From Bacteroidetes bacterium CG12_big_fil_rev_8_21_14_0_65_60_17 (GTDB lineage: Bacteria; Bacteroidota; Rhodothermia; Rhodothermales; UBA10348), in contig PCUY01000057.1 in NCBI GenBank assembly GCA_002787815.1, forward strand, positions 1 through 64,000: a stretch of 64,000 bases of DNA, written 5' to 3'. The first letter of the stretch is position 1; the number at the start of each line of letters is the position of its first letter. A program made the translations under genes and the position numbers. The notes under the pieces are model-generated. The model did no database searches and was not told the origin of the DNA. It worked only from the letters and a program-made list of their open reading frames with translations. Shown piece after piece: positions 18,537 to 27,867 of the stretch.

Positions 18537-20396
18537 CTACTTCACGAGAACCACTGACTTGCTCTGACGGAAGTTGCCATACTCCAGTGTGTAGAAGTAT
18601 GTACCACTGGCTGCCATGGCGCCAGCATCGGTCGTACCGTCCCAGTGGACCTCATGTGTGCCCTTGGCACGGATGTCATTGTTCACGAGAGTACGTACGA
18701 CGCGTCCCTGTGAGTCATATACGTTTACCGTAACAGCTTTCTGAATGGGCAGCGTGAAACGGATACTTGTCGAGCCCCGGAACGGATTCGGATAGCTCTG
18801 CTCCAGGATGTAGTCCGAGGGCAGCACAACGTCCGTGTCCTCAATGGCGACATTCACACCATCGGTCGTCAGGATCCGGAGGAAGACACGCTCATTCGGA
18901 CGCGAAGATACGACTACATCCGTCTCTGTCGAGTCAGCCGGGTTGAACGTGCGATTGATCGTGAAGAGGCTATCGTCCACGCCCTGCATGGAGACTGCCA
19001 CCTCATTCCAGCCGTCACCGTCCGCATCCCCGAGAAACGCCAGCTTGGCCACGAACTCGGGTCCCTGACCGCCATTTTCCCGGAATTCCGTGACGACGCC
19101 TGCAGAGTCCCTGACTATCGTGTTGAACACGTCCTGCGGCTCGCCAATACGGATGTCCAGGGGCTCCGTGTAGTTCGCGGGGTCCTCCACATCTCCTCCT
19201 GTGAATTCGGAAATGCGCAACCAGGCCGGAGGCTGTCCGTCTTCAAACTGACCCGGAGAGTAGGATGGGCCGCCGGCAATCAGGTCCGGGTTACCATCCT
19301 GGTCCAGATCGCCGATGGTGAGGCCCAGCGATGAAAGTCCCGGAATGGCGTTGAATGAAACGTTGTCAGCCGTGACTTCAAGTGCATTCTCGCCGGATTC
19401 GTAGTTCAGAACCGAAACGGCTCCGGTCTGCAGGTTCGGGCAGTACACCTCGGTGTCGCCATCATTGTTGACGTCATATCCGAAGCACCCGAAAAAGGCA
19501 ACATGATCACCGATACCGGCGGCTGCCTGCAGGTTGATATTGGGGTCTCCGTCGGTCGGAACAGCGTATGTATCGGGGCCCGTCACGGACATGTTGGTGA
19601 AGTTGTAGTTGTTCCATGACATCATGGCGACATCCATTACGCCATCACCATTCAGGTCACCGGGAACCATACCGTACGGGCTGCCACCGCCGCGTCCTAC
19701 CGGATCGAAGTCCTCCGTGGCGCGCGAGGAGAGCTTGACTTCCTGAACGAACGTCTCAAATCCCGAGCCGATATCCCCCGTGACGCCGATAACCATCCAG
19801 ACATCGGAGGAGTTTGCTCCGCCGTTATTCCCAAAGTAGAGTTCATCGAATCCGTCTCCGTCCAGATCCACGGCGCCCATTTGTTCGGCTGTCCATCGAT
19901 CCAACGGGTCTCCGTCAAAATCATATTTGACGGGGGTTGTGGAAAACGTGTCATTGCCCGTTGCTTCGAAGAAGAAGAGACCGATGCCGCCAAGGGGATT
20001 GTCATCCGCGAAGCCGGCGCCAGACGGTATGATGATTTCGCCAAAGCCGTCACCATCCAGGTCACCACCGGTCATGGTACGGATATTGCCGGTCGTGTTG
20101 GCCGTGTTGTCGAGAGAGGGTGTGGAAAAAATCAACTCCCACGTATCGGGACCTTTGTTTTCAAATACGTGGACCCGGCCACCAAGCGAGTAGTCGGAGA
20201 CCAGGACTTCGACCTGTCCGTCCCCATCAAGATCAAAGGGGCCGGCAACCTGGCGTGCGCCCGAGTGGTTCGTGGAGTATGGTCCGTCGGACGATGCTTC
20301 TACATTCCAGGCAAAGTCGGTGGAGACAACCTGGGCGGAAGCGCTTCCAGCCGTCATGAACAGCGCGGCAATCGCTAAAACAGTAACAAATCGCAT
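18537..20396 (-). CDS. T9SS-sorted FG-GAP/VCBS repeat protein
   Basis: 619 residues from ATG 20396, which begins directly at a signal peptide (MRFVTVLAIAALF...ASAQ); an upstream ATG at 20429 would add 11 unlikely residues. The body carries recurrent D-x-D-G-D-G elements (DLDGDGQVEVLVSDY, DLDGDGFGEIIIPSG, DLDGDGFDELYFGN, DLNGDGVMDVAMMSW, DLDQDGNPDLIAGG, DADGDGWNEVAVSM), the FG-GAP/VCBS pattern of a calcium-binding beta-propeller as in integrin alpha chains. The end (YPNPFRGSTSIRFTLP ... GTYFYTLEYGNFRQ) is a T9SS sorting domain. It is a single-gene unit with its own terminator, diverging from the GHL10 gene over 115 bp. Surface adhesion or binding is likely; no catalytic residues are visible. 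Confidence 0.85.
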   Translation of the reverse strand: MRFVTVLAIAALFMTAGSASAQVVSTDFAWNVEASSDGPYSTNHSGARQVAGPFDLDGDGQVEVLVSDYSLGGRVHVFENKGPDTWELIFSTPSLDNTANTTGNIRTMTGGDLDGDGFGEIIIPSGAGFADDNPLGGIGLFFFEATGNDTFSTTPVKYDFDGDPLDRWTAEQMGAVDLDGDGFDELYFGNNGGANSSDVWMVIGVTGDIGSGFETFVQEVKLSSRATEDFDPVGRGGGSPYGMVPGDLNGDGVMDVAMMSWNNYNFTNMSVTGPDTYAVPTDGDPNINLQAAAGIGDHVAFFGCFGYDVNNDGDTEVYCPNLQTGAVSVLNYESGENALEVTADNVSFNAIPGLSSLGLTIGDLDQDGNPDLIAGGPSYSPGQFEDGQPPAWLRISEFTGGDVEDPANYTEPLDIRIGEPQDVFNTIVRDSAGVVTEFRENGGQGPEFVAKLAFLGDADGDGWNEVAVSMQGVDDSLFTINRTFNPADSTETDVVVSSRPNERVFLRILTTDGVNVAIEDTDVVLPSDYILEQSYPNPFRGSTSIRFTLPIQKAVTVNVYDSQGRVVRTLVNNDIRAKGTHEVHWDGTTDAGAMAASGTYFYTLEYGNFRQSKSVVLVK

Positions 20397-20511
20397 GTTT
20401 TTCTGTGTGGGTTGGTGATATACGGGCAAGCCACAGCCACCGGGGTAGGTTGGCCGTGCTGCAAATGTTTACATTGATATTACACACATTGACCCGTTCT
20501 GTCAACCGACC

Positions 20512-22329
20512 ATGTTCCAGGCCCTTCGATTAACACTGTTCTTTTTGGCTGCTTTTTCGATAGCTGCTCCTTATGCGCTCCTCGCGCAGGACATGACGCA
20601 GAAATGGGAAATGCGCGGCGCATGGATAGCCACGGTCATCAATCTGGATTGGCCGTCAAATGCGCACCTTTCCGTCGAAGCGCAGCGGGCTGAGCTGACG
20701 GCAGTCTTCAATGGTCTGGAAGATCGGGGAATCAATACGGTCTTCTTCCAGGTCCGATCGGAAGCCGATGCCATGTATGCGTCGTCCCTGGAGCCCTGGT
20801 CGCGGTACCTGACGGGACTCCAGGGTCGGGCACCGGACCCGATCTGGGATCCACTCGAGACGGCCGTCGAGTTGGCGCACTCGCGCGGCATGGAACTCCA
20901 TGCGTGGGTGAATCCTTTTCGGGCGGTGCGCCAGACAAACGCCTATCCGATTGATCCCGGCCATGTCTCGGTAACGAATCCGGAATGGATTCTGGAGGTT
21001 GGGACGCAAAAGCTTCTCGATCCGGGAATCCCGGACGCGCGGGCCTTCGTGATAGATGTGATCCGGGACATCCTGGTGCGTTATGACGTGGATGGCATCC
21101 ACTTTGACGACTACTTCTATCCCTACACGCCTGTCATCGGAGCACAGGACGATGCCACCTTTGCTGCGTACAATGTGAACGGTCTTCCCAAAGGCGATTG
21201 GCGCCGTGAGAATATCAACACGTTCATGCGCGACGTGTACGCGGCCGTCACTTCGACCGATCCGGAAGCGCTGTTCGGGGTCAGTCCGTTCGGAATCTGG
21301 CGAAATGGTGTGCCGGCTGGTATTACCGGGCTTGACGCCTACAATGTGGTATTCGCAGATCCGCTCGCCTGGTTCGAGGATGGATCCATCGATTATCTCG
21401 TACCGCAGTTGTACTGGAAGTTCGGCGGTGGCCAGGACTACGCCACGCTTGTGGACTGGTGGGCCTCCCAGGCACAAGGTTCTTTGAATCCAAGGCCAAT
21501 CTATGTCGGGCATGCCGTTTACAAAATGGATACGAGCGACAGTGTCAACTGCTGCTATGAGGCGGCAGAACTCCCCCGGCAGATCCGCAAAGCCCGTACT
21601 ACCCCCGGTGTGAACGGGTCGGTCCATTTCCGGACGGCAGATCTGCTTACACAGACCAACCAGGGGTTTACAGACTCTTTGACGACTGACCTGTATGCAA
21701 GGCCGGCGTTTCGGGCTCCTCTGGAACATCGGGACACGTTCCCGCCGGGGGCGCCGGAAAACCTGGCGGCACTCTCGGCCGGTGGATCTGTTCTGCTCAC
21801 TTGGGACCCGTCGTTTTTCGGTGCGCCGGCACGTCGGTTCGCTGTATATCGTGTCATCGGGGAAGAGCCGGTCGATCTGCGTGCCGTAACGAACAATCCG
21901 GAGAACCTCCTGGCAGTCAGCTATGAACCTCGATTCAGCGAACCGGCACCGGTTGGCGAGGGGAGTGCCCACTATGTGGTCACCGCGCTGACCTTCAACA
22001 ACATGGAGGGTCCGGAGAGCAATGTTGCCAGCATTGCCACCAGCACCGCGAAGGAGGACGCCGTGCCGGAAGTCCGCATGACGGTGGATATATATCCGAA
22101 TCCGGCCCGGTCACACGTCCGAATAGTGACCAGCGCCCGTTACTCATCAGACGTGCCCCGGATAGATGTTCATGATGTCTCTGGTCGACGCGTGATTACA
22201 TTCACCGGGACTGACGTTGACTGGGACTTGACGTCGGCGTCGGGAAGACGCCTCAGTCCGGGGTTGTATCTGATCACCGTTCAGTATGGGTTTGAATTCC
22301 ACACACAGACCATCATTGTCACACCATGA
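20512..22329 (+). CDS. GHL10/DUF187 family glycoside hydrolase-like protein with T9SS domain
   Basis: 605 residues with a signal peptide (to about residue 25, ALLAQ). The core (about 30-390) starts with EMRGAWIATVINLDWPS and contains NTVFFQVRSEADAMYAS, HAWVNPFRA, DGIHFDDYFYPY and DYLVPQLYWKFGG, typical of GHL10 (DUF187) TIM-barrel proteins linked to peptidoglycan or glycan hydrolysis; the acidic residues in DGIHFDDYF are candidate active-site residues. A fibronectin III-like domain follows (about 410-510), then a T9SS sorting domain (VDIYPNPARSHVRIV ... GRRLSPGLYLITVQYG). Probably a surface or secreted glycan hydrolase. Its 3' end overlaps the convergent response regulator gene by 11 bp. Confidence 0.85.
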   Translation: MFQALRLTLFFLAAFSIAAPYALLAQDMTQKWEMRGAWIATVINLDWPSNAHLSVEAQRAELTAVFNGLEDRGINTVFFQVRSEADAMYASSLEPWSRYLTGLQGRAPDPIWDPLETAVELAHSRGMELHAWVNPFRAVRQTNAYPIDPGHVSVTNPEWILEVGTQKLLDPGIPDARAFVIDVIRDILVRYDVDGIHFDDYFYPYTPVIGAQDDATFAAYNVNGLPKGDWRRENINTFMRDVYAAVTSTDPEALFGVSPFGIWRNGVPAGITGLDAYNVVFADPLAWFEDGSIDYLVPQLYWKFGGGQDYATLVDWWASQAQGSLNPRPIYVGHAVYKMDTSDSVNCCYEAAELPRQIRKARTTPGVNGSVHFRTADLLTQTNQGFTDSLTTDLYARPAFRAPLEHRDTFPPGAPENLAALSAGGSVLLTWDPSFFGAPARRFAVYRVIGEEPVDLRAVTNNPENLLAVSYEPRFSEPAPVGEGSAHYVVTALTFNNMEGPESNVASIATSTAKEDAVPEVRMTVDIYPNPARSHVRIVTSARYSSDVPRIDVHDVSGRRVITFTGTDVDWDLTSASGRRLSPGLYLITVQYGFEFHTQTIIVTP

Positions 22330-23149
22330 GCCGGTCCTTCAGGATTTTGGAGCGCTCGCGGCTGGCAATGACTTCATGGCCTCCTGTGAGGACGAGCTTG
22401 AAGCGGCCCGAGAACCAGGAGATCAGCTCTTTTATGTGACGCTGCTGCACGATGGCCGATCGGTGCACCCGCATGAAGTCCTCTGGATGGAGCAGCTTCT
22501 CCAGTTGATCGAGCGTGTAGGAGACAATGTGCTGCTTGAGTCGTGGGCGGGGAGTGTCGTTTTCCCTGTCAAGCAGGAAGACACGCGTTATCCCCTCTGA
22601 TATCTCGACCGAGACCAGATCCGTGACTGGTACGATCAGAATGCGGTCGCGGTACGGAATGGATAGTTGCTCAAGGAATTCCTGCTCGTGTCCATGATCG
22701 CTCCCGGGAGCGTCCTGCACGGCCGTCGCATCCATCCAGTCCAGAAGACGTGCCAGTCTGTTTTCCAGCTCCGTGCGGGAGGCAGGCGTTCCGAGTATGC
22801 GCGATGCGCGGGAAATGGCGTCGGAAAGGCGGTCCTTGGGGACGGGCTTGAGCAGGTAGTCGACCGCGTTGGCCTCGAAGGCTTTGATGGCATACTCATC
22901 GTAGGCCGTCGTGAATATCACAACGGGGCGGGCGTCGGGTTCAAGTCGATCCAGTACCTCGAAACCGTCATGGCCGGGCATCTGGATATCCAAAAATGCC
23001 AGATCCGGCTTCTCCCTGTTGAGCAATTCCAGTGCCGACGGACCATCCTCGGCTTCACCAACGATTTCCAGCTTTTTGTGCCCGGAAAGAAGTTTGCGCA
23101 GGCGCTGCCGTGCCGGTGCTTCGTCGTCAATGATTACGGTTCTGATCAT
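22319..23149 (-). CDS. LytTR-family response regulator
   Basis: 276 residues: receiver domain (1-120) with D8/D9, phosphoacceptor D54 in LAFLDIQMPG and K in VDYLLKP; then a linker and a LytTR DNA-binding domain (about 168-270, with FMRVHRSAIVQQRHIKEL). The start at 23149 (MIRTVIIDDE) overlaps the 3' end of the kinase gene by 23 bp, so both are made from one message and form a LytS/LytR-type two-component pair. LytTR proteins bind short direct repeats and often control cell-surface functions; the targets here are not known. It converges on the GHL10 gene with an 11-bp overlap. Confidence 0.92.
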   Translation of the reverse strand: MIRTVIIDDEAPARQRLRKLLSGHKKLEIVGEAEDGPSALELLNREKPDLAFLDIQMPGHDGFEVLDRLEPDARPVVIFTTAYDEYAIKAFEANAVDYLLKPVPKDRLSDAISRASRILGTPASRTELENRLARLLDWMDATAVQDAPGSDHGHEQEFLEQLSIPYRDRILIVPVTDLVSVEISEGITRVFLLDRENDTPRPRLKQHIVSYTLDQLEKLLHPEDFMRVHRSAIVQQRHIKELISWFSGRFKLVLTGGHEVIASRERSKILKDRLMV

Positions 23150-25658
23150 GGGACTGTGTGCTTTTGGGGATGCAGAGGCGGGCGGTCGTGCCTTCGCCGG
23201 GCGAGCTGGTGAGTTGGAGGAGGTCGTCCCGGCCGAAGAGTTGGGACATGCGCTCAAACACGTTCGAGAGACCGATACCGAAGAAGGCCTGCCGACCCGT
23301 TGTGAACCCATCCAATGAATACAGGGCCGGTATTCCGGCTCCCGAATCCCGGACATCGATGGCGACCAGGGTGTCATCCTGTGCCGCGTTCTGTTCAAAG
23401 TGGGCCGATATGCGCAGGTGTCCTGTACCCCGAACCTTTTCAATGCCGTGTTTTATGGCGTTTTCCACGAGGGTCTGTACAGCGAATGCGGGCACCGGGT
23501 GTGTGCAGGTATCGGGGTCAATGGCAATTTCGATTTCCAGACGATCTCCAAAACGGGCCTGTTCTATGTTCAGATAACGATGTACCAACTGGATTTCGTC
23601 TGCAAGGGGCACAAAGGGTTTGCTTCCCGTCTGGAGTGTGTACCGGAAAATGGCGGCGAGGTTTTCCACTACTTCCTCGGCGGTCGAGGGTTGTTGTTCA
23701 ATGAGAGAGAGGATGGTGTTGAGCGCGTTGAACAGGAAATGTGGATTTATCTGTGCACGGAGGGCTACAAGGTGGGCTTCAGAACTCTCCGAGGCGAGTC
23801 GCTTTTCCCGCTCGACCATTTGCAGCCGCTCGGTGGCCAGCCCGACATGAACGGCAAATGAGCGCAGTTGCTCGAGGTCTTCCAGATTGTATATCGCTCG
23901 GCGGGCCGATTTCCGGGACAGAATGAACATGCCGACCGGACGATCGTCACCCCGGACAGGAATGGCCAGGGCTGCGCCGTACTCGATCAGTGTCCGGTGG
24001 GCCCGGGGAGGCAATGTATGTGTATTCAGTTCCGGGTTTCGTGCCCAGACGGAGGGATTGGCCCTGAAGTGCGGCCACAACGACAGGAAGACCTGTTCCG
24101 TGACGTACGGGGGCGCCGGGTTGAAATTTCCCATGACCCAGGTATCGGGTTCGGATGGAGACTCCAGGAACAATACGGCGCTGCGGGCACCGAAGGCACC
24201 TGCCGCAACACGTACGGCTTCCGTTGCCAGTGTTCCGGCGTCCATGTAGCCCGTGACCTCCTCTATGAATGCGGAGATTTGCTTTCTGGCACGGGAGCGT
24301 TCCGCGCTGAAAATCCGGGTCACATGCACACGGAGGCTTCGCCCCAGGCGCTCAAACAGCATGAGAAGCACAACGACGAACAAGCCTTCGATCACGATCC
24401 TGGAATTCCCACCCTTGTCCAACCAAGTGTCGAGCGCAGACACGCCACCCACGAACGTGAAGAAGATCAGACCAAGAGCGAGTGTATAGACAAATGTTCG
24501 CGAGAGGATGTCTTCCACTTTCCCGTATCGGAGCGTGCCAATGGTGTACACGGTGATGGGCACAACGGCCAGAAGTTGTGCCGACACGATGATCCATCCG
24601 GTCATCTGCTCGGTAAGCACCGTCAGGAGCGGGATGACACCAAGTACGGCAAGTGCCACGATCAGCGATACGAGCAGGATGATGGAGCTCCCAAGCCGCC
24701 CCCAGGCCTCGACGCGATCCGGATGACCGGCCGCCGGATTGGCCACAAGGGCCACCCCCGCACCGGCACCGATATAGCACGACGCGTAGAAGAGAATGGG
24801 CACAAGCAGGTCCTCCACACTTATGGGTCCGAAGGCTCCCTGGGCCAACGTAACCAGAACAACGATTGCCAGGATGAGCGGTACAAGGAGAAGGAGTGGA
24901 TGCATCCAACGTCCGGAACGGGACAATATGCCGGCATCGGTCGTCACTTTGAGGACAAGAAAAAGCGGGAAGCCGATCCAGCCAATAAGGCCGACTGTCG
25001 TTAGAACCTGGAACAGCACGTCATAGTGGCTGCCCGCGTCGGGCGGCCCCAGCAGTTCGACAAGCAGCATGCGGGCCAGATTGCCCCATATCCACAGGGA
25101 AGACACGGAAATCAGGGCGAGTTCGAGACGCGCCGCCCGGTTGTGCCGCGCGAGAGGACCGGCAATGAACAGTCCGAGCAGGTGCAGGAATGAACCGAGA
25201 GTGAATCCCCACAGGGAAAACTTCCAGAGAATGCTGGAGCGGGGGTAGAGGAACGTGGGATGACGAGCCAGCTGGACCGTGGCCTCCACGAAGTCGTTTC
25301 CACGCGTGAGCAGGTACGTGCGCGTCGATCCGGGCCCCAGGAAAGCAATGGAATTCTTGAGGTCCTCCGCGTAGAAATACTGCTGGTTGTCCCACAGGAA
25401 GAGCACATCGCCGTCGCGAATACCCGCCTCGTATCCGGGGCCGGACGGGAAAACGTATTCTGCAGTAATGGATCCATCGTCGTCTTCCCAGACGATCCAA
25501 TCCGACGCGCGGGCGCCCGACTCCATGGGTGTATTTGCATCCTGCTGGTAGGATGCAATCTCATACCAGTCCATTCCAACCTGGAGGAGGGGCCAGGAGG
25601 AAAGCGCTGCGACAAAGACAAGCAGCACAAGGAGAATACGGGACCGTTCTGGGTTCAT
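23127..25658 (-). CDS. LytS-type sensor histidine kinase with PDZ-like sensor and GAF domain
   Basis: 843 residues from ATG 25658; an ATG at 25691 in frame is possible. Order: first membrane helix (about 7-25), an extracytoplasmic PDZ-like domain (about 60-125, with SGPGYEAGIRDGDVLFLW), about eight further helices up to residue 430, a GAF-like domain (about 450-600), then the His_kinase block with QINPHFLFNALNTI (H near residue 636) and a HATPase domain (TLVENAIKHGIEK, DSGAGIP, GIGLSNVFERM). It phosphorylates the overlapping LytTR regulator. The PDZ-plus-multihelix input is unusual for LytS kinases and suggests sensing of a peptide or misfolded envelope protein, which is an inference. Confidence 0.9.
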   Translation of the reverse strand: MNPERSRILLVLLVFVAALSSWPLLQVGMDWYEIASYQQDANTPMESGARASDWIVWEDDDGSITAEYVFPSGPGYEAGIRDGDVLFLWDNQQYFYAEDLKNSIAFLGPGSTRTYLLTRGNDFVEATVQLARHPTFLYPRSSILWKFSLWGFTLGSFLHLLGLFIAGPLARHNRAARLELALISVSSLWIWGNLARMLLVELLGPPDAGSHYDVLFQVLTTVGLIGWIGFPLFLVLKVTTDAGILSRSGRWMHPLLLLVPLILAIVVLVTLAQGAFGPISVEDLLVPILFYASCYIGAGAGVALVANPAAGHPDRVEAWGRLGSSIILLVSLIVALAVLGVIPLLTVLTEQMTGWIIVSAQLLAVVPITVYTIGTLRYGKVEDILSRTFVYTLALGLIFFTFVGGVSALDTWLDKGGNSRIVIEGLFVVVLLMLFERLGRSLRVHVTRIFSAERSRARKQISAFIEEVTGYMDAGTLATEAVRVAAGAFGARSAVLFLESPSEPDTWVMGNFNPAPPYVTEQVFLSLWPHFRANPSVWARNPELNTHTLPPRAHRTLIEYGAALAIPVRGDDRPVGMFILSRKSARRAIYNLEDLEQLRSFAVHVGLATERLQMVEREKRLASESSEAHLVALRAQINPHFLFNALNTILSLIEQQPSTAEEVVENLAAIFRYTLQTGSKPFVPLADEIQLVHRYLNIEQARFGDRLEIEIAIDPDTCTHPVPAFAVQTLVENAIKHGIEKVRGTGHLRISAHFEQNAAQDDTLVAIDVRDSGAGIPALYSLDGFTTGRQAFFGIGLSNVFERMSQLFGRDDLLQLTSSPGEGTTARLCIPKSTQSHDQNRNH

Positions 25659-25715
25659 GGAACGCTCGGCAATGTTCGTGCGTGGACACAATCAGAGGGT
25701 CCCGCGAGTATAGGG

Positions 25716-25731
25716 ACCGTATCATTACGGT
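25716..25731. promoter_or_regulatory. Inverted repeat between the kinase and tatD genes
   Basis: ACCGTA-TCAT-TACGGT, a perfect 6-bp inverted repeat with a 4-nt spacer, lies in the 102-bp divergent region between the kinase start (25658) and the tatD start (25761). It could be an operator for either gene; no binding protein is known. Confidence 0.35.
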
Positions 25732-25760
25732 GCCATCCACAATGCAGTCCGTTACCATAC

Positions 25761-26537
25761 ATGCTGATTGATTCACACGTCCATATCAACCACGCAAAAT
25801 TTTCAGACGACCGGGAGGCGGCCCTGGATCGGGCTCGCGAGGCAGGGGTGAAGGCCTTTCTGGTTCCCGGAATAGACATGGCATCGCTCCATTCCGCATT
25901 TGAGTTGGCTACGCGTCATCGGGACGTGCGTGTGATGGTGGGGATCCACCCGAGTCACGTTCGCGAAGTCGACGAGGACGCCTGGGAGGAGGTCGAGCGC
26001 CTGGCCTTGGACCCTCGTGTAGTGGCCATCGGTGAAACCGGTCTTGATTACTACTGGGACACATCGTTCAACGATCTGCAGCAGGAATTCCTCCGAAGGC
26101 ACATCCGCCTTGCGGCGCGCCACGGCTTGCCTCTCGTCTTCCACAACCGGGAGGCGTCGGAAGATCTGGTTCGGATAGTGCGCGAAGAAAAAAAGCGTCA
26201 CAGACAGCCCGAGCTCATACACGGTGTATTCCACTGTTTCGGTGGCCCGGAATGGCTGTCCGATGCAGTGATGGAACTCGGTTTCCATGTCGGAATCGGA
26301 GGGACGTTCACGTTCCGGAATGCGGGCGTGCCCGATGCCATCCGATCCATTCCGCTGGAGCGGATCCTGCTCGAAACCGACAGCCCGTTTCTGGCGCCCG
26401 TTCCGCATCGTGGCAAGCGCAACGAGCCGGCGTACGTACGTCTGGTAGCCGAGTCATTGGCGCTGGACCGGGGGGTAGCCCTGGATGAGGTCATTGGCAC
26501 CACGGGTGAGAATACGCGGCGCCTGTTCGGCTTGTAG
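25761..26537 (+). CDS. tatD: TatD-family metal-dependent hydrolase (DNase)
   Basis: 258 residues, full family length. Metal ligands of the amidohydrolase fold are in place: H6 and H8 in DSHVHIN, E92 in IGETGLDYYW, H128 in LVFHNREA, H158 in GVFHCFGG and D207 in LLETDSPFLAP. TatD enzymes are cytoplasmic 3'-5' nucleases and possibly deacylases of D-aminoacylated substrates; they act in DNA repair and turnover. The start at 25761 is the first codon of the conserved N terminus. It diverges from the LytS kinase gene and converges on the Gfo/Idh/MocA gene ending at 26543. Confidence 0.93.
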   Translation: MLIDSHVHINHAKFSDDREAALDRAREAGVKAFLVPGIDMASLHSAFELATRHRDVRVMVGIHPSHVREVDEDAWEEVERLALDPRVVAIGETGLDYYWDTSFNDLQQEFLRRHIRLAARHGLPLVFHNREASEDLVRIVREEKKRHRQPELIHGVFHCFGGPEWLSDAVMELGFHVGIGGTFTFRNAGVPDAIRSIPLERILLETDSPFLAPVPHRGKRNEPAYVRLVAESLALDRGVALDEVIGTTGENTRRLFGL

Positions 26538-26542
26538 CACGT

Positions 26543-27805
26543 TCAGACGGTATAGTCCTCATCCGTGATCCGGACGCGCGATGCCGTCTGGATGGCCTGG
26601 TGTCCCCGGATGGCCACGACCGTCGATTCATAGGAGCGCTGCCAGTTTGCAACCGCGTCGAAGGGACCGTAAAAGTAGTTGTCCATGAACGCCTTCAGAG
26701 CCCAGTAGAGGGGCGTTTCGGCGTTGGGGTCGTCGTCGGCAGGATCCTGCCCGAGTGCCTCCAGCTTGGTTGCATTGGCCAGAAGAGCAATGCCCGTTTC
26801 CTTGTAGAACCGGTCTTTCCGTGCGTAGACCTCCCACCCCAGCATGGGTGCATCGACTTCCTTGAACATCCACGCTTTGCCATCGCGGAGGATGATGGTG
26901 GAGTCCGAACCGAAAAACAGGTCATACATGGCATCGAATCCCGAGACAAGCGTGGCATCGTACATGAAATTCTGCCCGTTCGGGTAGGAAACAACCGCCT
27001 GGACGGTATCGGCAACCTCCCGCCCGTCCTTCCAGAACATCACACCTCCAAACCCGGAGACGGACTGCGGCCGACCGCCGAGGATCCAACTGGCCGTATC
27101 GACCTGCTGAATTCCGATTTCACCGAACAGGCCGAGTGACAATTCGTTGTCGAGACGCCAATTGAGCGCACGTTCCCGTTCGCGGCTGGCCGATGTGCGC
27201 CGCCAGCTGTCCTTCATGTGCCATTGTGACCGGGCCATGGCGCCCTGGCCAAGTGCGCCGCTCCGGATGAAGCCGAATACGGAGCGGTACTGGGGTTCCG
27301 TGCCGTACAGAAGTCCACCCTGGAAGACCTGGTTTCCGGCATCCCGCGCTGACCGTGCAATGATGCGGGCATCGTCCAGCGTATGCGCCAGTGGAGCCTC
27401 ACAGTACACATGCTTACCGGCAGCGAGCGCATCGAGGACGATGTCCCGGTGCATGTGCGTGGGCGTCGCGATGAAGACGGCTTTGATTTGCGGGTCGTCG
27501 AGTATGGCTCGGTAATCGGAGTGCGTGGTGACGCCTGCGTGGTCCCGCTGGACGCGCCGCAGCATGATGGGGTAATTGTCGGCAACTGCCCGCAACTCCG
27601 CTTCCTCCAGTCGGACAAGTGTGGCGGCGATTTTCCGGCCCCATTCACCGAATCCGATGACGCCACAGGCAACCGTTTCGACCTCCCGCCGGGGCGATCC
27701 GGGTGCATGGGGCGCAGCGCGCGGAATACGGTAACTGGCGGCGGCGCTGGCTGCAGCGCCCGCCAGAGAGCCCATCTTGAGGAAGTGTCGGCGCGATAAA
27801 GGCAT
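26543..27805 (-). CDS. Tat-exported Gfo/Idh/MocA family oxidoreductase (EAP variant)
   Basis: 420 residues from ATG 27805. The N terminus is a twin-arginine signal (PLSRRHFLKMGSLAGAAAS), so the protein is folded with its cofactor and exported to the periplasm. The NAD(P)-binding Rossmann motif is GFGEWGRKIA. The usual EKP motif reads CEAPLAHTL, so the lysine that normally contacts cofactor and substrate is an alanine, which could mean altered chemistry. The C-terminal domain is of the usual alpha/beta type. The substrate is unknown; relatives act on sugars and inositols. It lies 62 bp downstream of apbE on the same strand, in a likely unit with the second family member. Confidence 0.87.
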   Translation of the reverse strand: MPLSRRHFLKMGSLAGAAASAAASYRIPRAAPHAPGSPRREVETVACGVIGFGEWGRKIAATLVRLEEAELRAVADNYPIMLRRVQRDHAGVTTHSDYRAILDDPQIKAVFIATPTHMHRDIVLDALAAGKHVYCEAPLAHTLDDARIIARSARDAGNQVFQGGLLYGTEPQYRSVFGFIRSGALGQGAMARSQWHMKDSWRRTSASRERERALNWRLDNELSLGLFGEIGIQQVDTASWILGGRPQSVSGFGGVMFWKDGREVADTVQAVVSYPNGQNFMYDATLVSGFDAMYDLFFGSDSTIILRDGKAWMFKEVDAPMLGWEVYARKDRFYKETGIALLANATKLEALGQDPADDDPNAETPLYWALKAFMDNYFYGPFDAVANWQRSYESTVVAIRGHQAIQTASRVRITDEDYTV

Positions 27806-27867
27806 GTTCGTTGAGGATCGTGAGACAGTCGCTCGGCAAAGACAGCCTGGGAAAGATACGTTGGCTG

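Noticed and set aside
20656-21972. Minus-strand open frame in the GHL10-like gene
   Set aside because: Shadow of the conserved plus-strand TIM-barrel protein.
23868-25004. Plus-strand open frame in the LytS-like kinase gene
   Set aside because: Antisense to intact kinase domains, with no family features.
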